Assembly (NCBI GenBank): GCA_964424335.1
Contig: CAYRIY010000117.1
Coordinates: 1-9,963 of the forward strand
Direction of reading: 5' to 3'
Origin: CAYRIY01 sp964424335
GTDB lineage: Bacteria > Bacillota > Limnochordia > DTU080 > RSA5
Length of the DNA stretch: 9,963 nt
Under the pieces are notes generated by a model, which searched no databases, had not been told where the DNA came from, and saw only the letters and a program-made list of their open reading frames with translations. Shown here one piece after another: positions 1 to 7,272 of the stretch (positions are counted from its first letter, which is position 1; the number at the start of each line of letters is the position of its first letter). The translations under genes were made by a program, and so were the position numbers.

Positions 1-1005
<1,005 letters not shown>

Positions 1006-1061
1006 AGCTCACCCTCCTACCAAGGCGCTAAAAGGTGTTAGGGAAAAACGCCGACGCACGA

Positions 1062-4000
1062 TTACTCTTCGTCGTCCTCATCCACGAACGCATCGTCGTC
1101 TGCAAGTTCGCTCACGAGGCTGTCGAAATCAACGTCGTCGTCATCGACATCGTCGCCGAAGGAGTCTTCCTCCTCGTCGACATCGAGGTCTACATCCTCT
1201 TCGTCGTCGCTATCGACATCGTCGTCGGCATCCTCCTCGTCGTCCTCGTCCACATCGGACGCTGCGGCGGAGGCTGCGCTCTTGACCACACTCTCCCTGG
1301 GTTTCGACTCCTCCTCCTCGTCGTCGCGGCCTTGGATGTCGATACCCAGCTCTCGGGCCATTTCGCTGATGTCCTCTTCTTCCTCGCGAATCTCGATCTC
1401 CTCAGCCTGGTCGGTGAGGACGCGCACGTCGAGCGCGAGGCTTTGCAGTTCCTTGATCAAGACCTTAAAGGACTCAGGCACGCCCGGTTCGGGGACGTTC
1501 TCCCCTTTGACGATCGCTTCATATGTCTTGACGCGTCCTACGACGTCGTCCGACTTGACCGTGAGAAGCTCTTGCAACGTGTACGCCGCTCCATACGCCT
1601 CGAGCGCCCACACTTCCATCTCTCCAAAGCGCTGGCCGCCAAATTGCGCCTTTCCGCCAAGCGGCTGCTGCGTAACGAGGGAGTACGGACCGGTCGAACG
1701 GGCGTGAATTTTGTCGTCGACCAAGTGCGCGAGCTTCAACATATAGATGTAGCCTACGGTCACGGGGTTGTCGAACGACTCGCCCGTGCGGCCGTCGTAC
1801 AGGATCGACTTGCCGCTCCTCGAACTGCCGGCCTTCTCGAGGTAATTGAAGATCTCTTCCTCGGTCGCGCCGTCGAAGACGGGCGTCGCAACGTGGATGC
1901 CGAGGGCTTTGGCCGCCCAGCCAAGGTGCGTCTCGAGAATCTGCCCGATGTTCATTCGAGACGGCACGCCAAGCGGGTTGAGCACGATCTCGACCGGGGT
2001 TCCATCGGGCAAGAACGGCATATCCTCTTCCGGCAAGATGCGAGCGATGACGCCCTTGTTTCCGTGGCGGCCCGCCATCTTGTCGCCCTCGGAGATCTTG
2101 CGCTTTTGTGCGATGTAAACCCGCACGAGCTTGTTCACGCCGGGAGAGAGCTCGTCGCCGTTTTCTCGGGAGAAGACGCGCACGTCGACCACAACGCCGC
2201 CTTCGCCGTGGGGCACCTTGAGCGATGTGTCTCGCACTTCCCGAGCCTTCTCACCAAAGATCGCCCGCAACAGGCGCTCTTCAGCGGTGAGCTCCGTCTC
2301 ACCCTTGGGCGTCACCTTGCCGACGAGGACGTCGCCCGGCCGCACTTCGGCGCCGATGCGGATGATCCCCTCGTCGTCGAGGTCCTTGAGCACCTCTTCA
2401 CCCACGTTGGGAATGTCCCGAGTAATCTCCTCGGCCCCAAGCTTGGTGTCGCGCGCCTGCGCCTCATACTCCTCGATGTGAATGGACGTGAACACGTCTT
2501 CCTTCACGAGCTTCTCGCTCACGAGGATGGCGTCTTCGAAGTTGTAACCCTCCCAGGGCATGAACGCCACCAACACGTTGCGACCCAAAGCGAGCTCGCC
2601 CATGTCGGTCGACGGGCCGTCTGCGATCACTTCGCCCTTTTCGACCCGCTGATGCGCCCGGACGAGCGGCTTTTGGTTGATGCACGTGCCCTGGTTGGAA
2701 CGGGCGAACTTGATCAACTTGTACCGATGCTCATCGCCTCGGTCCGTCTTGATGACGATTTCGTCGGCGGTCACACGTGTCACCGTGCCCGACTCGCGTG
2801 CAGTCAAAACGACGCCCGAGTCGACGGCCGCCTTGTACTCCATGCCGGTGCCGACGAGCGGTGCGTCGGTACGGAGCAAGGGGACCGCTTGCCGCTGCAT
2901 GTTTGAGCCCATCAGGGCGCGGCTTGCGTCGTCGTTCTCCAGGAACGGAATGAGCGCCGTAGCGATCGATACGATCTGCTTCGGCGAGACGTCCATGAAG
3001 TCGACTTGCTCTCTTGGAACGATCAAAATCTCGTCCATGAACCGGCACGAAACCCTGTCGCTCGTGAATCTTCCATTCTCGTCAAACCCCTCGTTCGCCT
3101 GAGCGATGACGAAGTTGTCCTCTTCGTCGGCCGTGAGGTAGACGATCTCTTCTTGCACGACGCCGTCTTCGACCCGCCGGTACGGCGTCTCGATAAACCC
3201 GTAATCGTTAATCCTCGCATACGTGCACAAGTATCCGATCAGACCGATGTTCGGGCCTTCCGGAGTCTCAATCGGGCACATCCTGCCGTAGTGGGAGTGG
3301 TGCACGTCGCGGACTTCAAATCCCGCGCGTTCACGAGAGAGCCCGCCGGGCCCAAGCGCCGACAACCGACGCTTGTGGGTGAGCTCCGCGAGGGGGTTTG
3401 TCTGATCCATGAACTGAGATAGCTGCGAACTGCCAAAGAACTCCTTGATCGCTGCGACCACCGGGCGAATGTTGATGAGCGCCTGGGGCGTGATAATGTC
3501 GACATCCTGAATGGTCATGCGCTCGCGCACGACCCGCTCCATTCGGGAAAGTCCGATCCGGAACTGGTTTTGCAAGAGCTCACCGACCGACTTCAGCCGG
3601 CGATTGCCGAGGTGGTCGATGTCGTCGACCGTGCCGATTCCCTCGATCAAGCAGACGATGTAGTTGATGACTGCGACGACGTCGTCGCGAGTCAACGTTT
3701 TGACCGATGCGTCGGGCGCCCCGTTCGAGACGACCAAGACCGGCGTGCGATCTCGCCCCTCGACCACCGCGCTTTGGACGCCCGCGGCCTCGATGCGCTC
3801 GACGAGCTTGCGGTCCAGCTTAGCGCCCGGCTCGGCGATGATTTCGCCACTTTCGGGATCGACGATCGGCTCGACGACGGTGCGCCCCATGATGCGCGGC
3901 AACAGACGCAGCTTCTTGTTAACCTTGTAACGTCCGACCCCGGCCATATCGTACCGCTTCGGGTCGTTGAAAAGGGTTTCAAATAGTGAACGAGCGCTCT

Positions 4001-4742
4001 CCTCCGTCGGAGGCTCCCCCGGGCGCAGGCGCTTATAGATCTCGATCAGGGCCTCGGCTTCGGTCTCCGTGTTGTCCCGATCGAGCGTGTTCTTGATCGC
4101 CTCGGCCTCCATGAAAGCTTGGAGGATCTGAGAGTTGCTTGCCAGCCCGATGGCGCGCAAGAGGACCGTGACGGGGATCTTGCGGGTGCGATCGACGCGC
4201 ACGTAAATGACGTCGTTTGCGTCGCACTCAAACTCGAGCCAAGCGCCTCGGTTTGGAATGACAGCGGCGTTGTACAAGGTTTTCCCGCTGGTATCCACTT
4301 CCTTGCCGTAGTACACGCCCGGCGACCGGACCAATTGGCTCACGATCACGCGCTCAGCGCCGTTGATGACGAACGTGCCGTTTTCGGTCATCAACGGGAA
4401 ATCTCCCATGAACACCTCTTGCTCTTTGACTTCACCGGTCTCTTTGTTGATCAGCCGAACCCGTACTTTCAGCGGCGCAGCGTAGGTTACGTCCCGATCC
4501 TTACACTCGTCCACATCGTATTTGGGTTCGCCAAGGGAATAGTCGATGAATTCGAGAACAAGATTACCGGTGAAGTCTTGAATGGGAGAGATATCGCGGA
4601 ACATCTCAAGGAGGCCTTCCTTGAGAAACCAATCATACGACTTGCGCTGGACCTCAATGAGGTCTGGCATGTCGAGGACCTCTTTAATCTTGCCGAATGT
4701 GATCCTCCGACGCTTGCCAAGCTCCTGTGTCGCGACTGCCAA
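1062..4742 (-). CDS. rpoB: DNA-directed RNA polymerase beta subunit with a long acidic C-terminal tail
   Basis: Full-length beta subunit, 1226 residues against about 1193 in B. subtilis. The start is the TTG at 4742, which sits 8 bases after GAGGAG and gives MAVATQELGKRRR; the frame stays open six codons further to another TTG at 4760, but that codon lies at the Shine-Dalgarno itself. The rifampicin-binding region (residues about 438-468, SSQLSQFMDQ, THKRRLSALGPGG) has the usual residues of sensitive enzymes, including the H and S most often mutated. The C-terminal catalytic block KISEGDKMAGRHGNKG and the clamp-contact block GGKAQFGGQRFGEMEVWALE are intact. The last 107 residues diverge: a linker (DISEMARELGIDI) and then a 64-residue tail with about 42 Asp/Glu and no Lys/Arg. 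The first five-sixths resembles Bacillus RpoB closely. No frameshift is seen. It lies 504 bases after rplL and 56 before rpoC. Confidence 0.97.
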   Translation of the reverse strand: MAVATQELGKRRRITFGKIKEVLDMPDLIEVQRKSYDWFLKEGLLEMFRDISPIQDFTGNLVLEFIDYSLGEPKYDVDECKDRDVTYAAPLKVRVRLINKETGEVKEQEVFMGDFPLMTENGTFVINGAERVIVSQLVRSPGVYYGKEVDTSGKTLYNAAVIPNRGAWLEFECDANDVIYVRVDRTRKIPVTVLLRAIGLASNSQILQAFMEAEAIKNTLDRDNTETEAEALIEIYKRLRPGEPPTEESARSLFETLFNDPKRYDMAGVGRYKVNKKLRLLPRIMGRTVVEPIVDPESGEIIAEPGAKLDRKLVERIEAAGVQSAVVEGRDRTPVLVVSNGAPDASVKTLTRDDVVAVINYIVCLIEGIGTVDDIDHLGNRRLKSVGELLQNQFRIGLSRMERVVRERMTIQDVDIITPQALINIRPVVAAIKEFFGSSQLSQFMDQTNPLAELTHKRRLSALGPGGLSRERAGFEVRDVHHSHYGRMCPIETPEGPNIGLIGYLCTYARINDYGFIETPYRRVEDGVVQEEIVYLTADEEDNFVIAQANEGFDENGRFTSDRVSCRFMDEILIVPREQVDFMDVSPKQIVSIATALIPFLENDDASRALMGSNMQRQAVPLLRTDAPLVGTGMEYKAAVDSGVVLTARESGTVTRVTADEIVIKTDRGDEHRYKLIKFARSNQGTCINQKPLVRAHQRVEKGEVIADGPSTDMGELALGRNVLVAFMPWEGYNFEDAILVSEKLVKEDVFTSIHIEEYEAQARDTKLGAEEITRDIPNVGEEVLKDLDDEGIIRIGAEVRPGDVLVGKVTPKGETELTAEERLLRAIFGEKAREVRDTSLKVPHGEGGVVVDVRVFSRENGDELSPGVNKLVRVYIAQKRKISEGDKMAGRHGNKGVIARILPEEDMPFLPDGTPVEIVLNPLGVPSRMNIGQILETHLGWAAKALGIHVATPVFDGATEEEIFNYLEKAGSSRSGKSILYDGRTGESFDNPVTVGYIYMLKLAHLVDDKIHARSTGPYSLVTQQPLGGKAQFGGQRFGEMEVWALEAYGAAYTLQELLTVKSDDVVGRVKTYEAIVKGENVPEPGVPESFKVLIKELQSLALDVRVLTDQAEEIEIREEEEDISEMARELGIDIQGRDDEEEESKPRESVVKSAASAAASDVDEDDEEDADDDVDSDDEEDVDLDVDEEEDSFGDDVDDDDVDFDSLVSELADDDAFVDEDDEE

Positions 4743-4876
4743 AAGCGCCACTCCTCTCAAGGTCAGAAACGTGTATCATACTCCCGGGCCGTCGTTTGCA
4801 TCCCGTCTTTTCCGTGTGGAATCGTAGGGAGGGCTTAACATGACGAAAAGCAAGGTCCTAAAAAAGGTCCATCGTC

Positions 4877-4896
4877 AAAAAACGACGAACCTCGTC
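4877..4896 (-). terminator. Short hairpin plus U6 in the rpoB leader, possible weak attenuator
   Basis: On the minus strand GACGA (4892-4896) can pair with TCGTC (4884-4888) around a 3-base loop, followed by G and six T. The form is that of an intrinsic terminator, but the stem is only 5 bp, so by itself it is weak. The middle arm can instead pair with a second GACGA just downstream (see findings). It lies in the untranslated leader, about 135 bases before the rpoB start. Confidence 0.3.
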
Positions 4897-4922
4897 CTCG
4901 CTCAAGAGATTTGCGGGAAGCT

Positions 4923-4951
4923 ATTATGGCACATTGGGTAACATGCGCCAA
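4923..4951 (-). promoter_or_regulatory. Candidate proximal promoter of rpoB
   Basis: On the minus strand TTGGCG (4946-4951, 4 of 6 matches to TTGACA) is 17 bases from CATAAT (4923-4928, 5 of 6 matches to TATAAT), with TGC directly before the -10, an extended -10. Transcription would start near 4916, giving rpoB a leader of roughly 175 bases. Position and orientation suit rpoB; activity is an inference. Confidence 0.45.
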
Positions 4952-5048
4952 CGACTCGCAGAATATACATTAAATGCAAGATTTCCCACGGCGGTCCGGG
5001 GCGGCGACGGGTTAGGGACGCTAAAGCTGCAGACTCCAGCACCTTGAA

Positions 5049-5078
5049 ATGCTATCACACCGAAAGTCGAGTTGTCAA
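5049..5078 (-). promoter_or_regulatory. Candidate distal promoter of rpoB
   Basis: On the minus strand a perfect TTGACA (5073-5078) is 18 bases from TAGCAT (5049-5054, 4 of 6), with TGA immediately before the -10 as an extended -10 element. It would start a transcript near 5042, about 300 bases before rpoB. It lies just after the hairpins that follow rplL, as expected for an internal promoter that raises polymerase subunit output independently of the ribosomal protein genes. Confidence 0.5.
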
Positions 5079-5082
5079 CAAA

Positions 5083-5108
5083 GGATGTGCCAAAAAACGC
5101 ACACATCC
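5083..5108 (-). other. Hairpin abutting the rpoB distal promoter
   Basis: Perfect 7-bp inverted repeat, GGATGTG (5083-5089) and CACATCC (5102-5108), with a 12-base loop. On the minus strand the loop holds TTTTTT and the stem is followed by TTTG. It lies 4 bases from the -35 of the distal promoter. It could help end transcripts arriving from rplL, but the stem is short and the U-run sits in the loop rather than after the stem. Confidence 0.35.
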
Positions 5109-5117
5109 GATGATGAA

Positions 5118-5178
5118 GGGGCGCCCCTCCCTTAAGAGAGTGCCTGTTTCTCTTGTAATGAAGAGAGCGGAGCGCCCC
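5118..5178 (-). other. Long nested stem-loop between rplL and rpoB, possible RNA processing site
   Basis: GGGGCGC (5118-5124) pairs with GCGCCCC (5172-5178). On the minus-strand RNA the outer stem continues with a U-G pair and two C-G pairs, then a G-A mismatch and about four more pairs. Inside it is a second hairpin, AAGAGA (5134-5139) with TCTCTT (5149-5154). No U-run follows, so it looks less like a terminator than like a folded processing or stability element. The fold was made by eye. Confidence 0.45.
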
Positions 5179-5200
5179 ATTGTTCGTCCCATGCCATCCC

Positions 5201-5233
5201 GAGCGGGGTCGTCGCCATGCAACGACCCCGCTC
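5201..5233 (-). terminator. 12-bp perfect hairpin directly after rplL
   Basis: GAGCGGGGTCGT (5201-5212) and ACGACCCCGCTC (5222-5233) form a perfect GC-rich stem with a 9-base loop, beginning 13 bases after the rplL stop codon. No T-run follows on the minus strand, so it is at best a weak intrinsic terminator. It could protect the 3' end of the rplJL message or allow partial read-through into rpoB. Confidence 0.5.
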
Positions 5234-5246
5234 GAACGAGGCGCGG

Positions 5247-5621
5247 CTACTTGAGTTCGACGGAGCCGCCGGCCTCTTCGATCTTGCTCTTGATCTCTTC
5301 CGCCTCGTCCTTGTCGACGCCCTCCTTGATTGGCTTTGGAGCGGAGTCGACGAGGTCCTTCGCCTCTTTCAATCCAAGGCCGGTGATCTCGCGGACAACC
5401 TTGATCACCTGGATCTTCTTGTCGCCGGCGCTGGCGAGGATGACGTCGAAGGAGGTCTTCTCCTCCTCCGCAGGGGCTGCGGCGCCCGCGGCCGGGGCCG
5501 CAGCAACAGCGACGGGGGCTGCGGCGCTGACGCCAAACTCCTCCTCGAGGGCCTTTACGAGCTCGGCGAGCTCAAGAACGGTCATCTCTTTGATAGCCTG
5601 CATGATTTCGTCTTTAGACAA
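5247..5621 (-). CDS. rplL: 50S ribosomal protein L7/L12
   Basis: Acidic stalk protein of 124 residues (about 123 in B. subtilis). Dimers of it bind L10 and recruit the translational GTPases EF-Tu, EF-G and IF2 to the ribosome. The order is an N-terminal dimerisation helix pair (residues about 1-32, MSKDEIMQAIKEMTVLELAE), an Ala/Pro-rich hinge (about 33-52), and the C-terminal globular domain with the factor-binding helix (KIQVIKVVREITGLGLKEAKDLV). The TTG start at 5621 is supported by GGAGGG (5630-5635) 8 bases upstream and by the normal MSKDEI beginning. The spacer from rplJ is 61 bases and holds a hairpin. It is the last gene before the long gap that precedes rpoB and probably shares a transcript and L10 attenuation with rplJ. 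Confidence 0.98.
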   Translation of the reverse strand: MSKDEIMQAIKEMTVLELAELVKALEEEFGVSAAAPVAVAAAPAAGAAAPAEEEKTSFDVILASAGDKKIQVIKVVREITGLGLKEAKDLVDSAPKPIKEGVDKDEAEEIKSKIEEAGGSVELK

Positions 5622-5642
5622 TTTGGTTTCCCTCCATAATCT

Positions 5643-5669
5643 CCGGCGACTGCAGTCTCAAGACGCCGG
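5643..5669 (-). other. Hairpin in the rplJ-rplL spacer
   Basis: CCGGCG (5643-5648) pairs with CGCCGG (5664-5669), a perfect 6-bp GC stem with a 15-base loop. It ends a few bases before the rplL Shine-Dalgarno. It may help set L7/L12 output apart from L10, since ribosomes carry several copies of L12 per L10; that role is inference. Confidence 0.35.
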
Positions 5670-5682
5670 GATGAATGTTTGC

Positions 5683-6207
5683 CTACGCTGCGTTCTCTTT
5701 TTCCTTGCGAACGGCCTCAAGCACATAGACCAGGTTTCGCAGTGTTCCTTGAAGCACATTGACAAAACCGGCAATCGGCGATTGCATGCCCCGCAGCACC
5801 TGAGCGACCAGCACTTCGCGCGAAGGCAGGTCCGCCAACGCCTTGACGGCCTCGACGTCGATCGCCTTGCCGTTCAGGACGCCGCCCTTCACCTCGAGGC
5901 GGTCGTTCTTGCTGGCAAACTCGCTCACTGCCTTCGCGGCGGCGACCGGATCGTCGTACCCAAACGCTACGGCGGTCGGACCTACGAGGAGCGGCTCGAG
6001 TCCTTCGACCTCGGCATCTTTGGCCGCGATTTGCACGAGCGTATTCTTGAGTACCTTTAACTCGACGCCCACCTCGCGCAGTTGCCTGCGGAGTTCGGTC
6101 ATCTCCTTGACGTTGAGGCCGCGATAATCTGCAAGCACGATGCCTTGACCACGGCGAAGCTTGTCGGCAATCTCCTGTACGGCGGCTACTTTCTCAGGAC
6201 GCGCCAT
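5683..6207 (-). CDS. rplJ: 50S ribosomal protein L10
   Basis: L10, 174 residues (166 in B. subtilis), anchors the L7/L12 dimers to 23S rRNA at the stalk base beside L11. The N-terminal rRNA-binding domain is seen as MARPEKVAAVQEIADKL, then VLADYRGLNVKEMTELRRQL and the conserved VLKNTL (residues about 48-53). The C-terminal helix that carries the L12 dimers is the last 30 or so residues (FVNVLQGTLRNLVYVLEAVR). The frame is open another 36 codons upstream, but the ATG at 6207 is chosen because AAAGGGGG lies 9 bases before it and family homology begins there; the upstream part is the leader with its terminator. L10 bound to L12 is known in B. subtilis to repress its own operon through the leader, and the leader here has the same parts. 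Confidence 0.98.
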   Translation of the reverse strand: MARPEKVAAVQEIADKLRRGQGIVLADYRGLNVKEMTELRRQLREVGVELKVLKNTLVQIAAKDAEVEGLEPLLVGPTAVAFGYDDPVAAAKAVSEFASKNDRLEVKGGVLNGKAIDVEAVKALADLPSREVLVAQVLRGMQSPIAGFVNVLQGTLRNLVYVLEAVRKEKENAA

Positions 6208-6248
6208 TTCGTGAATCCCCCTTTCCATCCGTGACAAACAGAAAGCGG

Positions 6249-6281
6249 AAAAAACAAGGCCCCCGGTTTCAACCGGAGGCC
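6249..6281 (-). terminator. Intrinsic terminator (attenuator) in the rplJ leader
   Basis: On the minus strand GGCCTCCGGT (6272-6281) pairs with ACCGGGGGCC (6258-6267) around a TGAA tetraloop, giving 10 bp with one U-G pair, followed by TTGTTTTTT (6249-6257). It lies about 40 bases before the rplJ start, so it can only be an attenuator. Part of its 5' arm can pair with the L10-binding stem upstream. Confidence 0.85.
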
Positions 6282-6440
6282 GAAGCGATGCCATATCCGC
6301 GCACGCCGTTGCCAAAAGGCTGCGATGCGCTTTTGGGCAACATATCTGACGTACGGGTATAAGGAATCTGCCTCGGCCGGTGGGCTCATTGTGCCATGCG
6401 AGCCCATTATGCGCTTGGCGCCGGCTGTCTACGGCTTTCC
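6282..6440 (-). promoter_or_regulatory. L10 leader RNA (ribosomal protein L10 autoregulatory element)
   Basis: The minus-strand sequence has the conserved pieces of the Firmicutes L10 leader: CCGTAGACAGCCGGC (6420-6434) opposite GCCGGCCGAGGC-like bases (6370-6381), framing a stem of GCCGG/CCGGC with an asymmetric kink-turn-like internal loop. A 7-bp hairpin, GAGCCCA/TGGGCTC (6381-6387 with 6400-6406), caps it. In B. subtilis the L10(L12)4 complex binds such an RNA and causes premature termination before rplJ. A further imperfect hairpin (TTGCC..., 6309-6341) lies between this domain and the terminator. Recognition is from remembered consensus; a covariance-model match was not run. Confidence 0.82.
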
Positions 6441-6455
6441 GTCTGACGCTATTGA

Positions 6456-7169
6456 TTACTCCCGCTCAGCAGCAACGGCCGCCGCGCTCTGCGCATCGAC
6501 GCGCACGCCCGGCCCCATCGTCGCCGAGAGGGCAACCTTCCTCAAATACTGACCTTTGGCGCCGGTCGGCTTGGCCCGAATGACCGCGTCGACTAAAGCG
6601 CGAAAGTTTTCGTAAAGCTGGTCTTCGTCGAAAGAAACCTTGCCGATCGTGACGTGCATGCCGGACTCTTTGTTGACCCGAAACTCAACCTTACCGGCCT
6701 TGATGTCTCGCACCGCCTGGGCAATGTCCATCGTCACCGTGCCCGCCTTGGGGTTGGGCATGAGGCCCCGAGGACCAAGCACGCGCCCAAGACGGCCAAC
6801 AAGGCCCATCAAGTCCGGCGTCGCAACGACGACGTCAAAGTCCATGTTTCCTGCTTCGATCTGCTGAGCCAAGTCTTGGGCGCCGACGATGTCGGCTCCC
6901 GCCTCTTGGGCCTCCCGCGCCTTGTCGCCTTGGGCGAAGACCGCAACGCGCACATCTTTGCCGGTGCCGTGCGGCAGGACGACCGTGCCTCGCACCTGCT
7001 GATCGGCATGCCTAGGGTCGACGCCAAGCTTGAACGCTACGTCGACACTCTCGACAAACTTGGCCCGCGCCGTCTCTTTCACGAGCGCAATCGCCTCTCT
7101 AGGCGTGTACTCCTTGTTGGGGTCCACCTTTTTGGCGACCTCGAGATAAGACTTTCCCTTTTTTGCCAC
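6456..7169 (-). CDS. rplA: 50S ribosomal protein L1
   Basis: L1, 237 residues (about 232 in B. subtilis), binds helices 76-78 of 23S rRNA and forms the mobile stalk that helps release E-site tRNA. It is also a translational repressor in many bacteria. The two-domain fold is covered: domain I at both ends (KFVESVDVAFKLGVDPRHADQQVRGTVVLPHGTGK near residues 38-70; the RNA-contact block VNKESGMHVTIGKVSF near 163-178) and domain II between them (ADIVGAQDLAQQI, DLMGLVGRLGRVLGPRGLMPNPKAGTV). The GTG start at 7169 is preceded by AGGAGGAGGAG (7175-7185) and gives MAKKGKSY. A fold resembling the L1 rRNA site sits directly upstream, so autoregulation is plausible. The gene follows rplK by 103 bases. Confidence 0.98.
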   Translation of the reverse strand: MAKKGKSYLEVAKKVDPNKEYTPREAIALVKETARAKFVESVDVAFKLGVDPRHADQQVRGTVVLPHGTGKDVRVAVFAQGDKAREAQEAGADIVGAQDLAQQIEAGNMDFDVVVATPDLMGLVGRLGRVLGPRGLMPNPKAGTVTMDIAQAVRDIKAGKVEFRVNKESGMHVTIGKVSFDEDQLYENFRALVDAVIRAKPTGAKGQYLRKVALSATMGPGVRVDAQSAAAVAAERE

Positions 7170-7185
7170 CGTGTCTCCTCCTCCT

Positions 7186-7222
7186 GTGGTTCAGACGAGC
7201 GGCTTTTGATCCGCTCTCCCAC
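7186..7222 (-). promoter_or_regulatory. Putative L1-binding mRNA element at the rplA ribosome binding site
   Basis: On the minus strand GTGG (7219-7222) pairs with CCAC (7186-7189), then an asymmetric loop of GA against GTCTGAA, then a 6-bp stem GAGCGG/CCGCTC (7211-7216 with 7197-7202) with an 8-base loop. The strands GTGGGAG and TGAACCAC resemble the L1 site of 23S rRNA helix 76 (GUGGGAG opposite GAAAUACCAC). The element abuts the rplA Shine-Dalgarno, so bound L1 could block translation. The family comparison is from memory. Confidence 0.5.
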
Positions 7223-7226
7223 CGGA

Positions 7227-7256
7227 CGCGCCCGGAGATATTGGATTATGGGCGCG
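7227..7256 (-). other. Hairpin in the rplK-rplA spacer
   Basis: CGCGCCC (7227-7233) and GGGCGCG (7250-7256) form a perfect 7-bp GC stem with a 16-base AT-rich loop. It begins 16 bases after the rplK stop codon and stands 4 bases from the putative L1 element, so the two may stack. No T-run follows; it is not a clear terminator. Confidence 0.4.
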
Positions 7257-7272
7257 CTCGCAAACTTGATCG

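Noticed and set aside
1035..2906. A 623-codon open frame on the plus strand opposite rpoB
   Set aside because: It mirrors rpoB codons; the GC-rich codon bias and the repetitive GAC/GAT/GAG tail leave the opposite frame without stops. The protein is Val/Asp/His-rich with no family likeness and no plausible ribosome binding site, while the minus frame is unmistakable RpoB.
3420..3500. Possible rifampicin-resistance changes in RpoB
   Set aside because: The region reads SSQLSQFMDQTNPLAEL and THKRRLSALGPGG, the usual residues of sensitive enzymes.
4119..4838. A 239-codon plus-strand frame opposite the rpoB 5' end
   Set aside because: Antisense shadow of rpoB; no recognisable domain.
4853..4870. 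Direct repeat AAGGTCC ... AAGGTCC in the rpoB leader
   Set aside because: Only two short copies 11 bases apart; too short to claim a regulatory or mobile-element origin.
4924..5106. A 60-codon minus-strand frame between rplL and rpoB
   Set aside because: It begins in a hairpin loop, contains both candidate rpoB promoter regions, has no convincing ribosome binding site and no family likeness; it is also not an rsmC remnant that I can recognise.
5044..6060. A 338-codon plus-strand frame opposite rplL and rplJ
   Set aside because: It crosses two certain minus-strand genes and their spacers, shows Ser/Arg-rich low-complexity sequence, and has no domain likeness.
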